Source: Xanthobacteraceae bacterium
GTDB taxonomy: Bacteria; Pseudomonadota; Alphaproteobacteria; Rhizobiales; Xanthobacteraceae
Assembly (NCBI GenBank): GCA_030036975.1
Contig: JASHSE010000568.1
Span: forward strand, 1 to 12,386
DNA: 12,386 nucleotides
Reading direction: 5' to 3'
The translations under genes were made by a program, and so were the position numbers. Below the pieces are notes generated by a model that saw only the letters and a program-made list of their open reading frames with translations, did no database searches and was not told the origin of the DNA. This document shows positions 6,126 to 12,386 of the stretch, piece after piece. How positions within the stretch are numbered: the first letter of the stretch is position 1; the number at the start of each line of letters is the position of its first letter.

Positions 6126-8548
6126 TTACCGCCGCCCTCGACAAGGATTTCGCGTTTGCCGGCATGATTGGGCTGACCGACCACACCTTCGTGCTCCATG
6201 CGCTCCATCAGCGAGGCAGCGCGGTTGTAGCCGATCTGCAGCCGGCGCTGGATGTAGCTGGTCGAGGCCTTGCGGTCGCGCACCACGATCTGCACCGCCT
6301 GTTGATAGAGGTCGGCGCCTTCGGCCTCGGACGCCATGCCCATGGCGGTGCCGTCGAACACCGCGGCATCGTCGCCGTCCTGCGGCTCCTCGGCGGTGAC
6401 GGCCTCGAGATATTGCGGCACGCCCTGCGCCTTTAAGTGCCGCACCACCTTCTCGACTTCCTCGTCGGAGACGAACGGCCCGTGCACGCGGCTGATGCGG
6501 CCGCCGCCGGCCATGTAGAGCATGTCGCCCTGGCCGAGCAGCTGTTCGGCGCCCTGCTCACCCAAGATCGTGCGGCTGTCGATCTTCGAGGTGACCTGGA
6601 AGGAGATGCGGGTCGGGAAATTGGCCTTGATGGTGCCGGTGATGACGTCGACCGACGGCCGCTGCGTCGCCAGAATCACGTGCAGTCCCGCGGCGCGCGC
6701 CATCTGCGCCAGCCGCTGCACCGCGCCTTCGATGTCCTTGCCGGCGACCATCATCAGGTCGGCCATCTCGTCGACGATCACGACGATGTAGGGCAGCGGC
6801 TCGAGATCGAGCTCTTCATTCTCGTAGATCGCTTCGCCGGTGTCGCGGTCGTAGCCGGTATGGACGGTGCGGCTGAGCTTTTCGCCTTTGCCTTTCGCCT
6901 CGGCGACGCGCGCGTTGTAGCCGTCGATATTGCGCACGCCGAGCTTCGACATTTTCTTGTAGCGCTGCTCCATCTCGCGCACCGCCCATTTGAGCGCCAC
7001 CACCGCCTTTTTCGGATCGGTGACCACGGGCGTGAGCAGGTGCGGAATGCCGTCATAGACGGAGAGTTCGAGCATTTTCGGATCGACCATGATCAGCCGG
7101 CATTGGTCCGGATGCAGCCGATAAACGAGGCTCAGGATCATGGTGTTGATGGCGACCGATTTGCCGGAGCCGGTGGTGCCGGCGATGAGCAGATGCGGCA
7201 TGCGCGCCAGATCGACCAGCACGGTTTCGCCGCCGATCGCCTTGCCGAGGCAAAGCGGCAAACGCGCCTCGCTGGTCGTGTAGTCCCGCGAGGCGAGCAA
7301 TTCGCGCAGATAGACCTTTTCGCGGGTCGGATTCGGCAATTCGATGCCGATGGCGTTGCGGCCCGAGACCACCGCGACGCGCGCCGACAGGGCGCTCATG
7401 GAACGGGCGATGTCGTCGGCAAGGCTGATGACGCGCGACGATTTGATGCCGGGCGCAGGCTCGAGCTCGTACAACGTGACCACCGGGCCGGGCCGCGCGT
7501 TGATGATCTCGCCGCGCACGCCGAAATCGGCCAGTACGCCTTCGAGCGCGGTGCCGTTTTCGCGAATGAGTTCAGCGCTCAAAGTGGTGCGTTCGCCCGG
7601 CCGCGGCGCCGCCAAGAGATTGATGGACGGCGTGACGTAGCCATCGGCGGCGCGGCGCAGCGGCTTGGGCGCGGTACGCGGCTTGCGCGCGCTTTGCGGC
7701 GGCGCTTCAGCCTCGTCTTCTTCGTCGTTTTCAGTTTTGGCGTACCCCTCCGCGGGCTTGCCAAACTGCGGTTCGATGCGCCGCTGCGGCATGACAAATT
7801 CGCCCCGGCGGCTACGCAGCGCCGACGCGCCGCCTCGGAACAGGCGCGCGATGCGCGAGCGGAAGCTCAAAAACGCGTGCGCCAACAGGCCGAGCGAAAT
7901 CCAGCCGCGATCCTCGTCGCTCTTGGCTTCTTCCTCTTGCTCCTCCTCGTCTTCGAACTCTTCTTCCTCGACGTTGCGCCAAACGATGCCCGCTGCGATG
8001 GCGAAGGCGGCCAACGCGGCCATGCCCAGCACGATCGATTCGGCGAGCCGGTAGGGTTGCGGCACCGGCGCGTGGAACAGCGCCGTCGGCAGGCGCAGCA
8101 ACGCGTCGCCAACAACGCCGCCGAGCCCGGACGGCAGCGGCCAATGCGGACTGCGCGGCAGCGACGACGCGAACGCGGCAGCCACGATGGCGCCAATCAG
8201 CCACAGCACGACGCGCAGCCGCTCGCGGCTGAGCGGCCGGTGGCCGAGCAGCCGATAGCCCCACACTGCGACCGGCAGCAACAGCGCCAGCGAGCCAAGA
8301 CCGAGCAGCTGCATCAACAGGTCGGCCGCGATCGCGCCGGGCCGGCCGAGCAGATTGTGCACGGCGGAATCGGTGGCGTGGCTCAGCGAGGGGTCCCGCA
8401 CCGACCAGGTGGCCAGCGCCAGCCCCAGGATCATCGCCAGACTGATGAGCGCGATGCCGCCAAGCTCGCGCAGCCGGCGCGCCAGCGCGGCGCCGAGCTG
8501 CCCGGACAAGAGCGCCATTCCGTCGAGGCTGCGGTCGATCAGCGACAT
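6110..8548 (-). CDS. ftsK: FtsK/SpoIIIE-type DNA translocase
   Basis: The product has 812 residues. The N-terminal third has four or five membrane segments (about 30-50, 71-97, 112-130 and 170-190). A strongly acidic patch (193-213) and a charged, Pro-rich linker to about 300 follow. The motor begins near 320: Walker A GTTGSGKS (457-464) and Walker B IVVIVDEMADL (588-598). The segment ILATQRPSVDVITGTIKANF follows near 625-644. The C-terminal gamma domain (about 745-805, with the helix-turn-helix RRLQIGYNRAASLMERME) reads polar KOPS sites and activates XerCD. The protein pumps DNA at the division septum to finish chromosome segregation. It is complete. The start has GAGG about ten bases upstream. 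It lies between a DapC-like aminotransferase and lolA, all on one strand. A 19-bp duplication affects its last codon. Confidence 0.97.
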   Translation of the reverse strand: MSLIDRSLDGMALLSGQLGAALARRLRELGGIALISLAMILGLALATWSVRDPSLSHATDSAVHNLLGRPGAIAADLLMQLLGLGSLALLLPVAVWGYRLLGHRPLSRERLRVVLWLIGAIVAAAFASSLPRSPHWPLPSGLGGVVGDALLRLPTALFHAPVPQPYRLAESIVLGMAALAAFAIAAGIVWRNVEEEEFEDEEEQEEEAKSDEDRGWISLGLLAHAFLSFRSRIARLFRGGASALRSRRGEFVMPQRRIEPQFGKPAEGYAKTENDEEDEAEAPPQSARKPRTAPKPLRRAADGYVTPSINLLAAPRPGERTTLSAELIRENGTALEGVLADFGVRGEIINARPGPVVTLYELEPAPGIKSSRVISLADDIARSMSALSARVAVVSGRNAIGIELPNPTREKVYLRELLASRDYTTSEARLPLCLGKAIGGETVLVDLARMPHLLIAGTTGSGKSVAINTMILSLVYRLHPDQCRLIMVDPKMLELSVYDGIPHLLTPVVTDPKKAVVALKWAVREMEQRYKKMSKLGVRNIDGYNARVAEAKGKGEKLSRTVHTGYDRDTGEAIYENEELDLEPLPYIVVIVDEMADLMMVAGKDIEGAVQRLAQMARAAGLHVILATQRPSVDVITGTIKANFPTRISFQVTSKIDSRTILGEQGAEQLLGQGDMLYMAGGGRISRVHGPFVSDEEVEKVVRHLKAQGVPQYLEAVTAEEPQDGDDAAVFDGTAMGMASEAEGADLYQQAVQIVVRDRKASTSYIQRRLQIGYNRAASLMERMEHEGVVGQPNHAGKREILVEGGGNDDED

Positions 8549-8576
8549 CCACCAAGCCTCATCCGAAATGATTGAT

Positions 8577-8680
8577 TCGTCATTCCGGGGCCGAGCGAAG
8601 CGAGGAGCCCGGAATCCATAACCCCGGCGCAGGGCTTATGGATTCCGGACTCGCCGCTTCGCGGCGATCCGGAATGACGA
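8577..8680. repeat. Intergenic palindromic element with several stems between the aminotransferase and ftsK
   Basis: Outer arms 8577-8588 and 8669-8680 are perfect 12-bp complements (TCGTCATTCCGG / CCGGAATGACGA). Inside are a 13-bp perfect stem 8609-8621 with 8636-8648 (14-base loop) and a 7-bp stem 8651-8657 with 8661-8667 (3-base loop). The set folds as a branched, cloverleaf-like structure. Elements starting CGTCATTCCGG are, from memory, widespread between genes in Bradyrhizobium-like genomes. It fills most of the 157-bp gap before ftsK. No target duplication is evident. Confidence 0.85.
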
Positions 8681-8705
8681 GCAAGGCGATCATCCGGCTT
8701 CCGTC

Positions 8706-9908
8706 TCATCCGAAAACCTCGACCAGGCGATGCAGCGCTTCGGCGGCGATCTCTTTGTTCTGCACCATGGCGATACGAATGTAGTTTTCGCCAGGATTGC
8801 TGCCGTCGGCCTGCTCGCGCGCCAGATAGCGGCCGGGCACGACGCGCAGGCCCGCTTCGCGCCACAACGCGACCGTCGCCGCCTCGCTGCCGCCCTGCGC
8901 CGCAACGTCGAGCCAGAGAAAGAACCCGCCGGCCGGGCGGCGATAGCCGTAGCGGTCGCCGACGATCTGGTCGGCGAGATTGAATTTTTCCCGGTACAGG
9001 CGCCTGTTGTCTTCGACATGGCGCTCATCGCCATAGGCGGCGACGGCGACGTGTTGCAGCGGCATCGGCACCTGCGGCGCGGCGACGTTGCGCAATTCGA
9101 GGTAGGCTTGCAGAAATTTGCGATCGCCGGCGGCAAAGCCGACCCGCAAGCCAGGCAGGCTCGAGCGCTTCGACAGCGAGTGAAACACCACGACGTTGGC
9201 AAAGTCCGGCCCGGCGGCTTCGAGCATGCCGGGCGGCACGCGCTCACTGTAGATCTCGCAATAGCACTCGTCGGAGAACACCAAAAAGCCGAAGCGCCGC
9301 GCCAAAGCGGTGAGCCGGTTCAGATAATCGCGGTCGGCGACCGCGCCCTGCGGATTGGCCGGCGAGGCGAGATAGACCGCGGCCGTGCGGGCGAGCAATT
9401 CGTCGCTGAGCGCGTCGAGGTCCGGCAAAAACCCGGTGGCTCGGGTCGCCGGCAGATAGACCGGCTCGCAATCGGCGGCGACCGCACCGGCCGCATACGC
9501 CGCATAAAACGGATTCGGAATGAGCACCGCCGGACGGCCGGCGCGCGGGCCGACCCAGTTCTTGGCGGCAAGGGCGGCGAAAAACAGCCCTTCGCGCGTG
9601 CCATTGAGCACCAGCACCTCGGACGCCGGATCGACGGGGCGGGGAAGCACGTAGCGGCGGTCGAGCCACTTGCCGACCGCTTGGGCGAACTCGTCCAAAC
9701 CCTTGTTCATCGGATAGCGGCCGAATTCGGCAAGATGCGCCGCGATGATCGAGCCGACGAAGGGCGGAATCGGATGCTGCGGCTCCCCGACCGCGAGGCT
9801 GATCGCCGGCTTGCCCGGCGCGATGCCGTCGAGCAATTCGCGCAGCCGTACGAACGGCGAGCGCCCGTTTTGCACGCGAGCAGGCGGAGGGGGAGATTGG
9901 CGGGTCAT
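8706..9908 (-). CDS. dapC: Class I/II PLP-dependent aminotransferase, DapC-like (N-succinyldiaminopimelate aminotransferase)
   Basis: From the ATG at 9908 the product has 400 residues. Fold type I PLP residues are all visible: LNGTREGLFF (101-110) for the phosphate loop, Asn185 in SPANPQG, Asp213 and Tyr216 in FSDECYCEIY, the Schiff-base Lys247 in HSLSKRSSLPGLR with Arg255, and a C-terminal substrate-binding arginine in ENYIRIAMV. The NGTREGLF and SLSKRS forms match the DapC branch, which makes N-succinyl-LL-diaminopimelate for lysine and peptidoglycan; a related substrate cannot be excluded. Start choice is uncertain: GTG at 9947 and ATG at 9917 are in frame, none with a good ribosome site. 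I prefer 9908 or 9917 because the likely promoter lies just upstream of 9947. It heads the block leading into ftsK. Confidence 0.88.
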   Translation of the reverse strand: MTRQSPPPPARVQNGRSPFVRLRELLDGIAPGKPAISLAVGEPQHPIPPFVGSIIAAHLAEFGRYPMNKGLDEFAQAVGKWLDRRYVLPRPVDPASEVLVLNGTREGLFFAALAAKNWVGPRAGRPAVLIPNPFYAAYAAGAVAADCEPVYLPATRATGFLPDLDALSDELLARTAAVYLASPANPQGAVADRDYLNRLTALARRFGFLVFSDECYCEIYSERVPPGMLEAAGPDFANVVVFHSLSKRSSLPGLRVGFAAGDRKFLQAYLELRNVAAPQVPMPLQHVAVAAYGDERHVEDNRRLYREKFNLADQIVGDRYGYRRPAGGFFLWLDVAAQGGSEAATVALWREAGLRVVPGRYLAREQADGSNPGENYIRIAMVQNKEIAAEALHRLVEVFG

Positions 9909-9956
9909 CCTATACATCACGCACAGCGGGGCCGCCCGCCGGATCACCGATCCGGC

Positions 9957-9989
9957 AGCATAGGAGCGGCGAGGTTAAGGCGTGATTAA
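9957..9989 (-). promoter_or_regulatory. CtrA-type box TTAA-N7-TTAAC with a possible -10, upstream of the aminotransferase
   Basis: On the minus strand 9989-9974 reads TTAATCACGCCTTAAC, an exact match to the CtrA consensus TTAA-N7-TTAAC and oriented toward the aminotransferase-ftsK block. A TATGCT at 9962-9957 could serve as -10; the box would then overlap the -35 position, as in known CtrA-activated promoters. Transcription would begin near 9950. CtrA is the master cell-cycle regulator of alphaproteobacteria. The match is seen directly; binding is inferred. Confidence 0.55.
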
Positions 9990-10000
9990 GGTTTACGGCG

Positions 10001-10165
10001 CGTGCCACTCGTCCAACTTGTTCATTATCCTAGGTTTTTTGTTCCGTTAATTTCCCGGCTTTACCGCCTTCGTCGCCAAGGGGGGAGGCCTCTTTCGGGC
10101 CTCCCAATTTGGCCCATTGCTGCCCGCAGGGAAGCCGCTGTGATCTAAGAGTTGGACGTGGCACG
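10001..10165. mobile_element. 165-bp MITE-like element with terminal inverted repeats and 6-bp target duplication
   Basis: The left end CGTGCCACTCGTCCAACT (10001-10018) and the reverse complement of the right end (10150-10165, CGTGCCACGTCCAACT) match over 16 bases with a 2-base insertion in the left arm. ACGGCG lies directly outside both ends (9995-10000 and 10166-10171), as expected for a target-site duplication. The interior has nested pairings: CGGCTT (10056-10061) with AAGCCG (10132-10137), GCCAA (10075-10079) with TTGGC (10109-10113), and GGGAGGCC (10083-10090) with GGCCTCCC (10098-10105). No open frame for a transposase exists inside, so it would be non-autonomous. The family of the parent transposase is not recognised. 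Confidence 0.7.
10083..10105. other. GC-rich hairpin inside the MITE-like element
   Basis: An 8-bp perfect stem with a 7-base loop (TCTTTCG) sits inside a further 5-bp pairing GCCAA/TTGGC. It resembles a terminator stem, but AATTT rather than a T tract follows on the plus strand, and no gene ends nearby. It is best read as part of the secondary structure of the element. Confidence 0.5.
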
Positions 10166-10171
10166 ACGGCG

Positions 10172-10506
10172 CAACCCGGGCCTCAGCTACCTCGTGCGCG
10201 AAGGCGCGCACAGCCCCCATGAAGTGCTAGCCCGCGACGCTTACGTCCGGCGCGGCCACCGGAAAAGGCCCACAAAACCCTCGGCGATCGCGACCCGCAT
10301 AGGTCTATCGAGAATGCGCCGATGCATTCTTCCTCGAAATGCCAGCGACTTCGGCCCGCTCGAATTCGTACCACACCGCGTGAGCCAAAGTCATCGGCCA
10401 AAGAGTTTAGGTGCCGTCCACATGGTCCTACATCCAGCCAGCAGCGGCAAATCGACGTGCGCCAGCGACCGATGGAAGAAACTTGCAAAAATTGAGACGC
10501 ACAATC
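10172..10506. other. Stretch with no convincing gene
   Basis: Between the MITE-like element and the promoter candidate of the exported-protein gene, both strands show short open frames (plus 10152-10538; minus 10183-10566). Neither has a ribosome site, a recognisable motif or protein-like composition; both are rich in Arg, Cys and Ser, as expected of out-of-frame translation. The stretch could be a decayed gene. I recognise nothing in it. Confidence 0.4.
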
Positions 10507-10536
10507 TTGTATTGCGCCCGATTCGAGTTGTATTAT
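10507..10536 (+). promoter_or_regulatory. Promoter candidate for the exported-protein/patatin pair
   Basis: TATTAT (10531-10536) differs from the -10 consensus at one base. TTGTAT lies 18 bp upstream (10507-10512) as a weak -35. The region is clearly AT-richer than its flanks. It would start transcription near 10543, about 84 bases before the ATG at 10627. Confidence 0.35.
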
Positions 10537-10626
10537 GATCGTCCTGAAATAGCTTCTCGGACCCAAACGAGTGCAGCATCTAGGGGGGACATCACGCGCG
10601 CTCTGCGAAGGAAATTAAATTGCGCG

Positions 10627-11448
10627 ATGGCGCTCTCTCTAACATGCAGTGTTGCCGCAGGTCCGACATTTGCTGCCGATTGTGGATTCTTATCGGGTTT
10701 TACCCTGAAGGATCGAGAGCTCTACTATCAGACTCCCGGCACATCCCGTTGGGCGAAAATGGACGCCTTTGGGACCGATTTCCACAATCAGAAAATTACG
10801 TTCGCTTACGTGATTTTGGAGGACTTCGCTGAGGCCCGCGATGGGGTCTTGATCATAAAGTCGGGGCGAACCCGGCAGATGGGCGAGCCGCCGCTGCGCC
10901 AATCGAGCATAAAATTGGTGCGTGTCGATGAACGGTTCCCAAACCGGGACTGTGGGACTCCTGCACCATTTGGCAAACGCGGCCGAGGACGCGTCTCGGC
11001 ACGATCGTATGACGATTATCATGATCGAGGGCTGAACGTCGGAGGACAAGATCAAGCAACGCTTAATAGCTTTCATTTCAGGTACGCAGCCAGGCGCGGG
11101 TGTAGGCTGACGAATGATCCGACGCCTGACTCGTATGCGGTTCTGGATTTTCGAAGTAACCTCAGCCAATTTTCCTTCGATCCTGACGTCGTCCGCCGCG
11201 GCACTTACAGTCAAGTCATTGCGCTTTTCGGCATTGGTACCGCGAGCGCCGCTTCCGACGGGCTGACTGACCGACGGGTCGAGACCAAGCAATACCATTC
11301 GCTGCCGCATAAGCCGGTTTGCGTGGTGTTCAAACTGGCAGTCGGCGGGGCCGCCAGCTTCCTCCGGATTAATGACTTGGAAGCACTGAAGGAGTGGGGC
11401 AACCGCTACATTCGAGCCGACGAACAATCCTGGGCATTGTCGCAGTAG
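10627..11448 (+). CDS. Exported protein of unknown function
   Basis: I do not recognise this protein. From the ATG at 10627 it has 273 residues. A short hydrophobic stretch (residues 2-13) ends in TFAADCG, a likely signal-peptidase site after residue 16 or 17. The mature part has four cysteines (19, 109, 159, 232), enough for two disulfides in the periplasm or outside. It is rich in Asp, Arg and aromatic residues, with a polar, probably flexible part at 113-145. The frame is open back to a GTG at 10411. The residues just before 10627 (RALRRKLNCA) would make a better positively charged signal-peptide start, but no ATG, GTG or TTG with a ribosome site stands there, so the start is unsure. The patatin-like gene follows after 38 bp on the same strand. 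Confidence 0.65.
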   Translation: MALSLTCSVAAGPTFAADCGFLSGFTLKDRELYYQTPGTSRWAKMDAFGTDFHNQKITFAYVILEDFAEARDGVLIIKSGRTRQMGEPPLRQSSIKLVRVDERFPNRDCGTPAPFGKRGRGRVSARSYDDYHDRGLNVGGQDQATLNSFHFRYAARRGCRLTNDPTPDSYAVLDFRSNLSQFSFDPDVVRRGTYSQVIALFGIGTASAASDGLTDRRVETKQYHSLPHKPVCVVFKLAVGGAASFLRINDLEALKEWGNRYIRADEQSWALSQ

Positions 11449-11486
11449 ATCATTCTCGTTGATTCCGGATCTCGTACGAGGGGCTT

Positions 11487-12386
11487 ATGGCGGAAGACGG
11501 AGCACCCAAGACGGATGCGCTTTTCCGAAAGACGGTCCCGCTAAGAGAACAGCAGCATCTCAAAGAAGGCCGTGAGTATCGGCTCGGCAAGGAGGAGGCT
11601 GCTAAACTGCCTTGGTGCGGAATCGGTCTTTCCGGTGGTGGGATTCGGGCGGCTTCCCTCGCGCTTGGCGTCATGCAGGCTCTCGCCGAGAAGGATCTGC
11701 TCAAGCACTTTGATTACATTTCCAGCGTGTCGGGCGGAGGTTACCTCGCCTCATCATTGCAGTGGTGGTGGTCACGCGTTCCCCGTGAGGACCCCGTCGA
11801 CAAGGACGCCGTGACCTTCGGTCTAAGCCCGCTTGATTTTCCGTATGGGCCAGCACCGCCAGAGGGTGAAGCCGAAGCAGTTAAACCGGACAGTACGGGT
11901 AACGCTCTCCGGCGCGCGCGAGCCAACCTCGCGTTCTTGAGAACGCACAGTTCCTACTTGACGCCCGGCGGCGGCTTAACCGCGTGGTCGATGCTTGCCG
12001 TAGTGCTGCGGACGGTCGTCATCAGCTTGCTGGCCTGGATTCCATTGCTAATAGGATGTTTCGCAATCATCGGCCTCCTCGATTGGAATCTCGTCGGGCT
12101 TCTCGCTAACAAGTTAAATTTAATCTCTCCTCTGGGTGGCCTCGTTGACGCTCAATGGATGAAACATTGCGACCATAATTTTGAGTGCGATCTTAGCTAC
12201 CCTGCGATCTACGCGATCGCGCTCTACCTTTTCTATGGGATTTGTTTGCTGTTCATTGCGGGAGGAATATTCTTTGCCTTGCTTAGTCGTGCGCCCCAAG
12301 ACAGCAACGACAATCTGCAGACAGTCGTCGGCATGGTTCTCGCGATCATCGCCGCCATTGCAGGCGAACTTTACCTGTACCATCAC
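11487..12386 (+). CDS. Membrane-embedded patatin-like phospholipase, 3' end outside window
   Basis: 300 codons are visible and the frame runs off the right edge. GAGG at 11478-11481, five bases upstream, supports the ATG at 11487. The patatin signature is clear: the oxyanion-hole glycines GLSGGGIRAASL (residues 47-58) and the nucleophile elbow ISSVSGGGYLAS (78-89) with Ser82. The first position of the G-x-S-x-G motif is Ser here, as I recall for other large bacterial patatins. The catalytic Asp is not reached. Unlike simple patatins, the lipase fold is broken by membrane segments at about 166-198, 238-267 and 280-298, after LRTHSSYLTPGGG (151-163). The family hydrolyses acyl esters of phospholipids, so this one should act on the cell's own inner membrane or from it. 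Its substrate and purpose (lipid turnover, toxin or defence effector) are not decided by the sequence. Confidence 0.85.
   Translation, partial: MAEDGAPKTDALFRKTVPLREQQHLKEGREYRLGKEEAAKLPWCGIGLSGGGIRAASLALGVMQALAEKDLLKHFDYISSVSGGGYLASSLQWWWSRVPREDPVDKDAVTFGLSPLDFPYGPAPPEGEAEAVKPDSTGNALRRARANLAFLRTHSSYLTPGGGLTAWSMLAVVLRTVVISLLAWIPLLIGCFAIIGLLDWNLVGLLANKLNLISPLGGLVDAQWMKHCDHNFECDLSYPAIYAIALYLFYGICLLFIAGGIFFALLSRAPQDSNDNLQTVVGMVLAIIAAIAGELYLYHH

Noticed and set aside
6437..8575. Long plus-strand open frame (712 codons) opposite ftsK
   Set aside because: It is the antisense of a clearly conserved gene. Its composition is extreme in Arg, Asp, His and Gln, as expected of the reverse complement of GC-rich coding DNA, and it has no recognisable motif.
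8730..9989. Plus-strand open frame (419 codons) opposite the aminotransferase
   Set aside because: It is a shadow of the aminotransferase gene, whose PLP motifs are all intact on the minus strand.
10001..10165. Structured small RNA such as a 6S-like RNA, suggested by the long terminal stem and apical hairpin
   Set aside because: The exact 6-bp duplication outside both ends is explained by transposition. No promoter or T tract fits a transcript with these ends, and the gene context is not the usual one for 6S RNA.
10152..10538. Plus-strand 128-codon frame after the MITE-like element
   Set aside because: It starts inside the inverted repeat of the element, has no ribosome site and no protein-like motif, and overlaps the promoter candidate of the next gene.
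10183..10566. Minus-strand 127-codon frame in the same stretch
   Set aside because: It is rich in Cys, Arg and Ser, has no recognisable domain and no clear start; at best it is a remnant.

Overview
The window looks like a chromosomal segment of a GC-rich alphaproteobacterium. The relatives I would expect are Hyphomicrobiales near Bradyrhizobium, Rhodopseudomonas or Pseudolabrys. Reasons: the gene order aminotransferase - ftsK - lolA - exonuclease III, a LolA with a long Pro/Ala-rich linker, a full CtrA-type box (TTAA-N7-TTAAC) before the aminotransferase, and an intergenic palindrome of the 'CGTCATTCCGG...' kind that I know from these genomes. No taxon was tested by search.

Layout, left to right. 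(1) 1-1831: two divergent surface-polysaccharide genes. These are the N-terminal part of a FlaA1/CapD-type membrane nucleotide-sugar epimerase/dehydratase (minus strand, cut by the window edge) and a WecA/MraY-type undecaprenyl-phosphate sugar-1-phosphate transferase (plus). (2) 1812-4155, minus strand: a periplasmic binding protein of the iron(III)/AfuA type followed by two small related cupin proteins 5 bp apart. No permease or ATPase is visible. (3) 4234-9908, minus strand: a housekeeping block read in the order DapC-like aminotransferase, FtsK DNA translocase, LolA lipoprotein carrier, exonuclease III. It links cell-wall precursor synthesis (inferred), chromosome segregation, outer-membrane biogenesis and DNA repair. 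Each intergenic gap holds a palindrome or hairpin, and one palindrome supplies the stop codon of lolA. (4) 9909-10626: the promoter region of the block, then a 165-bp element with terminal inverted repeats and an exact 6-bp flanking duplication (MITE-like), then about 460 bp with no convincing gene. (5) 10627-12386, plus strand: a less GC-rich accessory pair, namely an unrecognised exported protein with four cysteines and the N-terminal 300 residues of a membrane-embedded patatin-like phospholipase that runs off the window.

The most interesting items are the unreported-looking MITE at the junction between core genes and the accessory pair, the CtrA box, the inverted repeat that rewrote the lolA-xthA junction, a 19-bp duplication that appears to have shifted the end of ftsK, and the two accessory pairs of uncertain role: exported protein + membrane patatin, and twin cupins + orphan binding protein. 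I do not see a CRISPR array, tRNA, rRNA or transposase gene.
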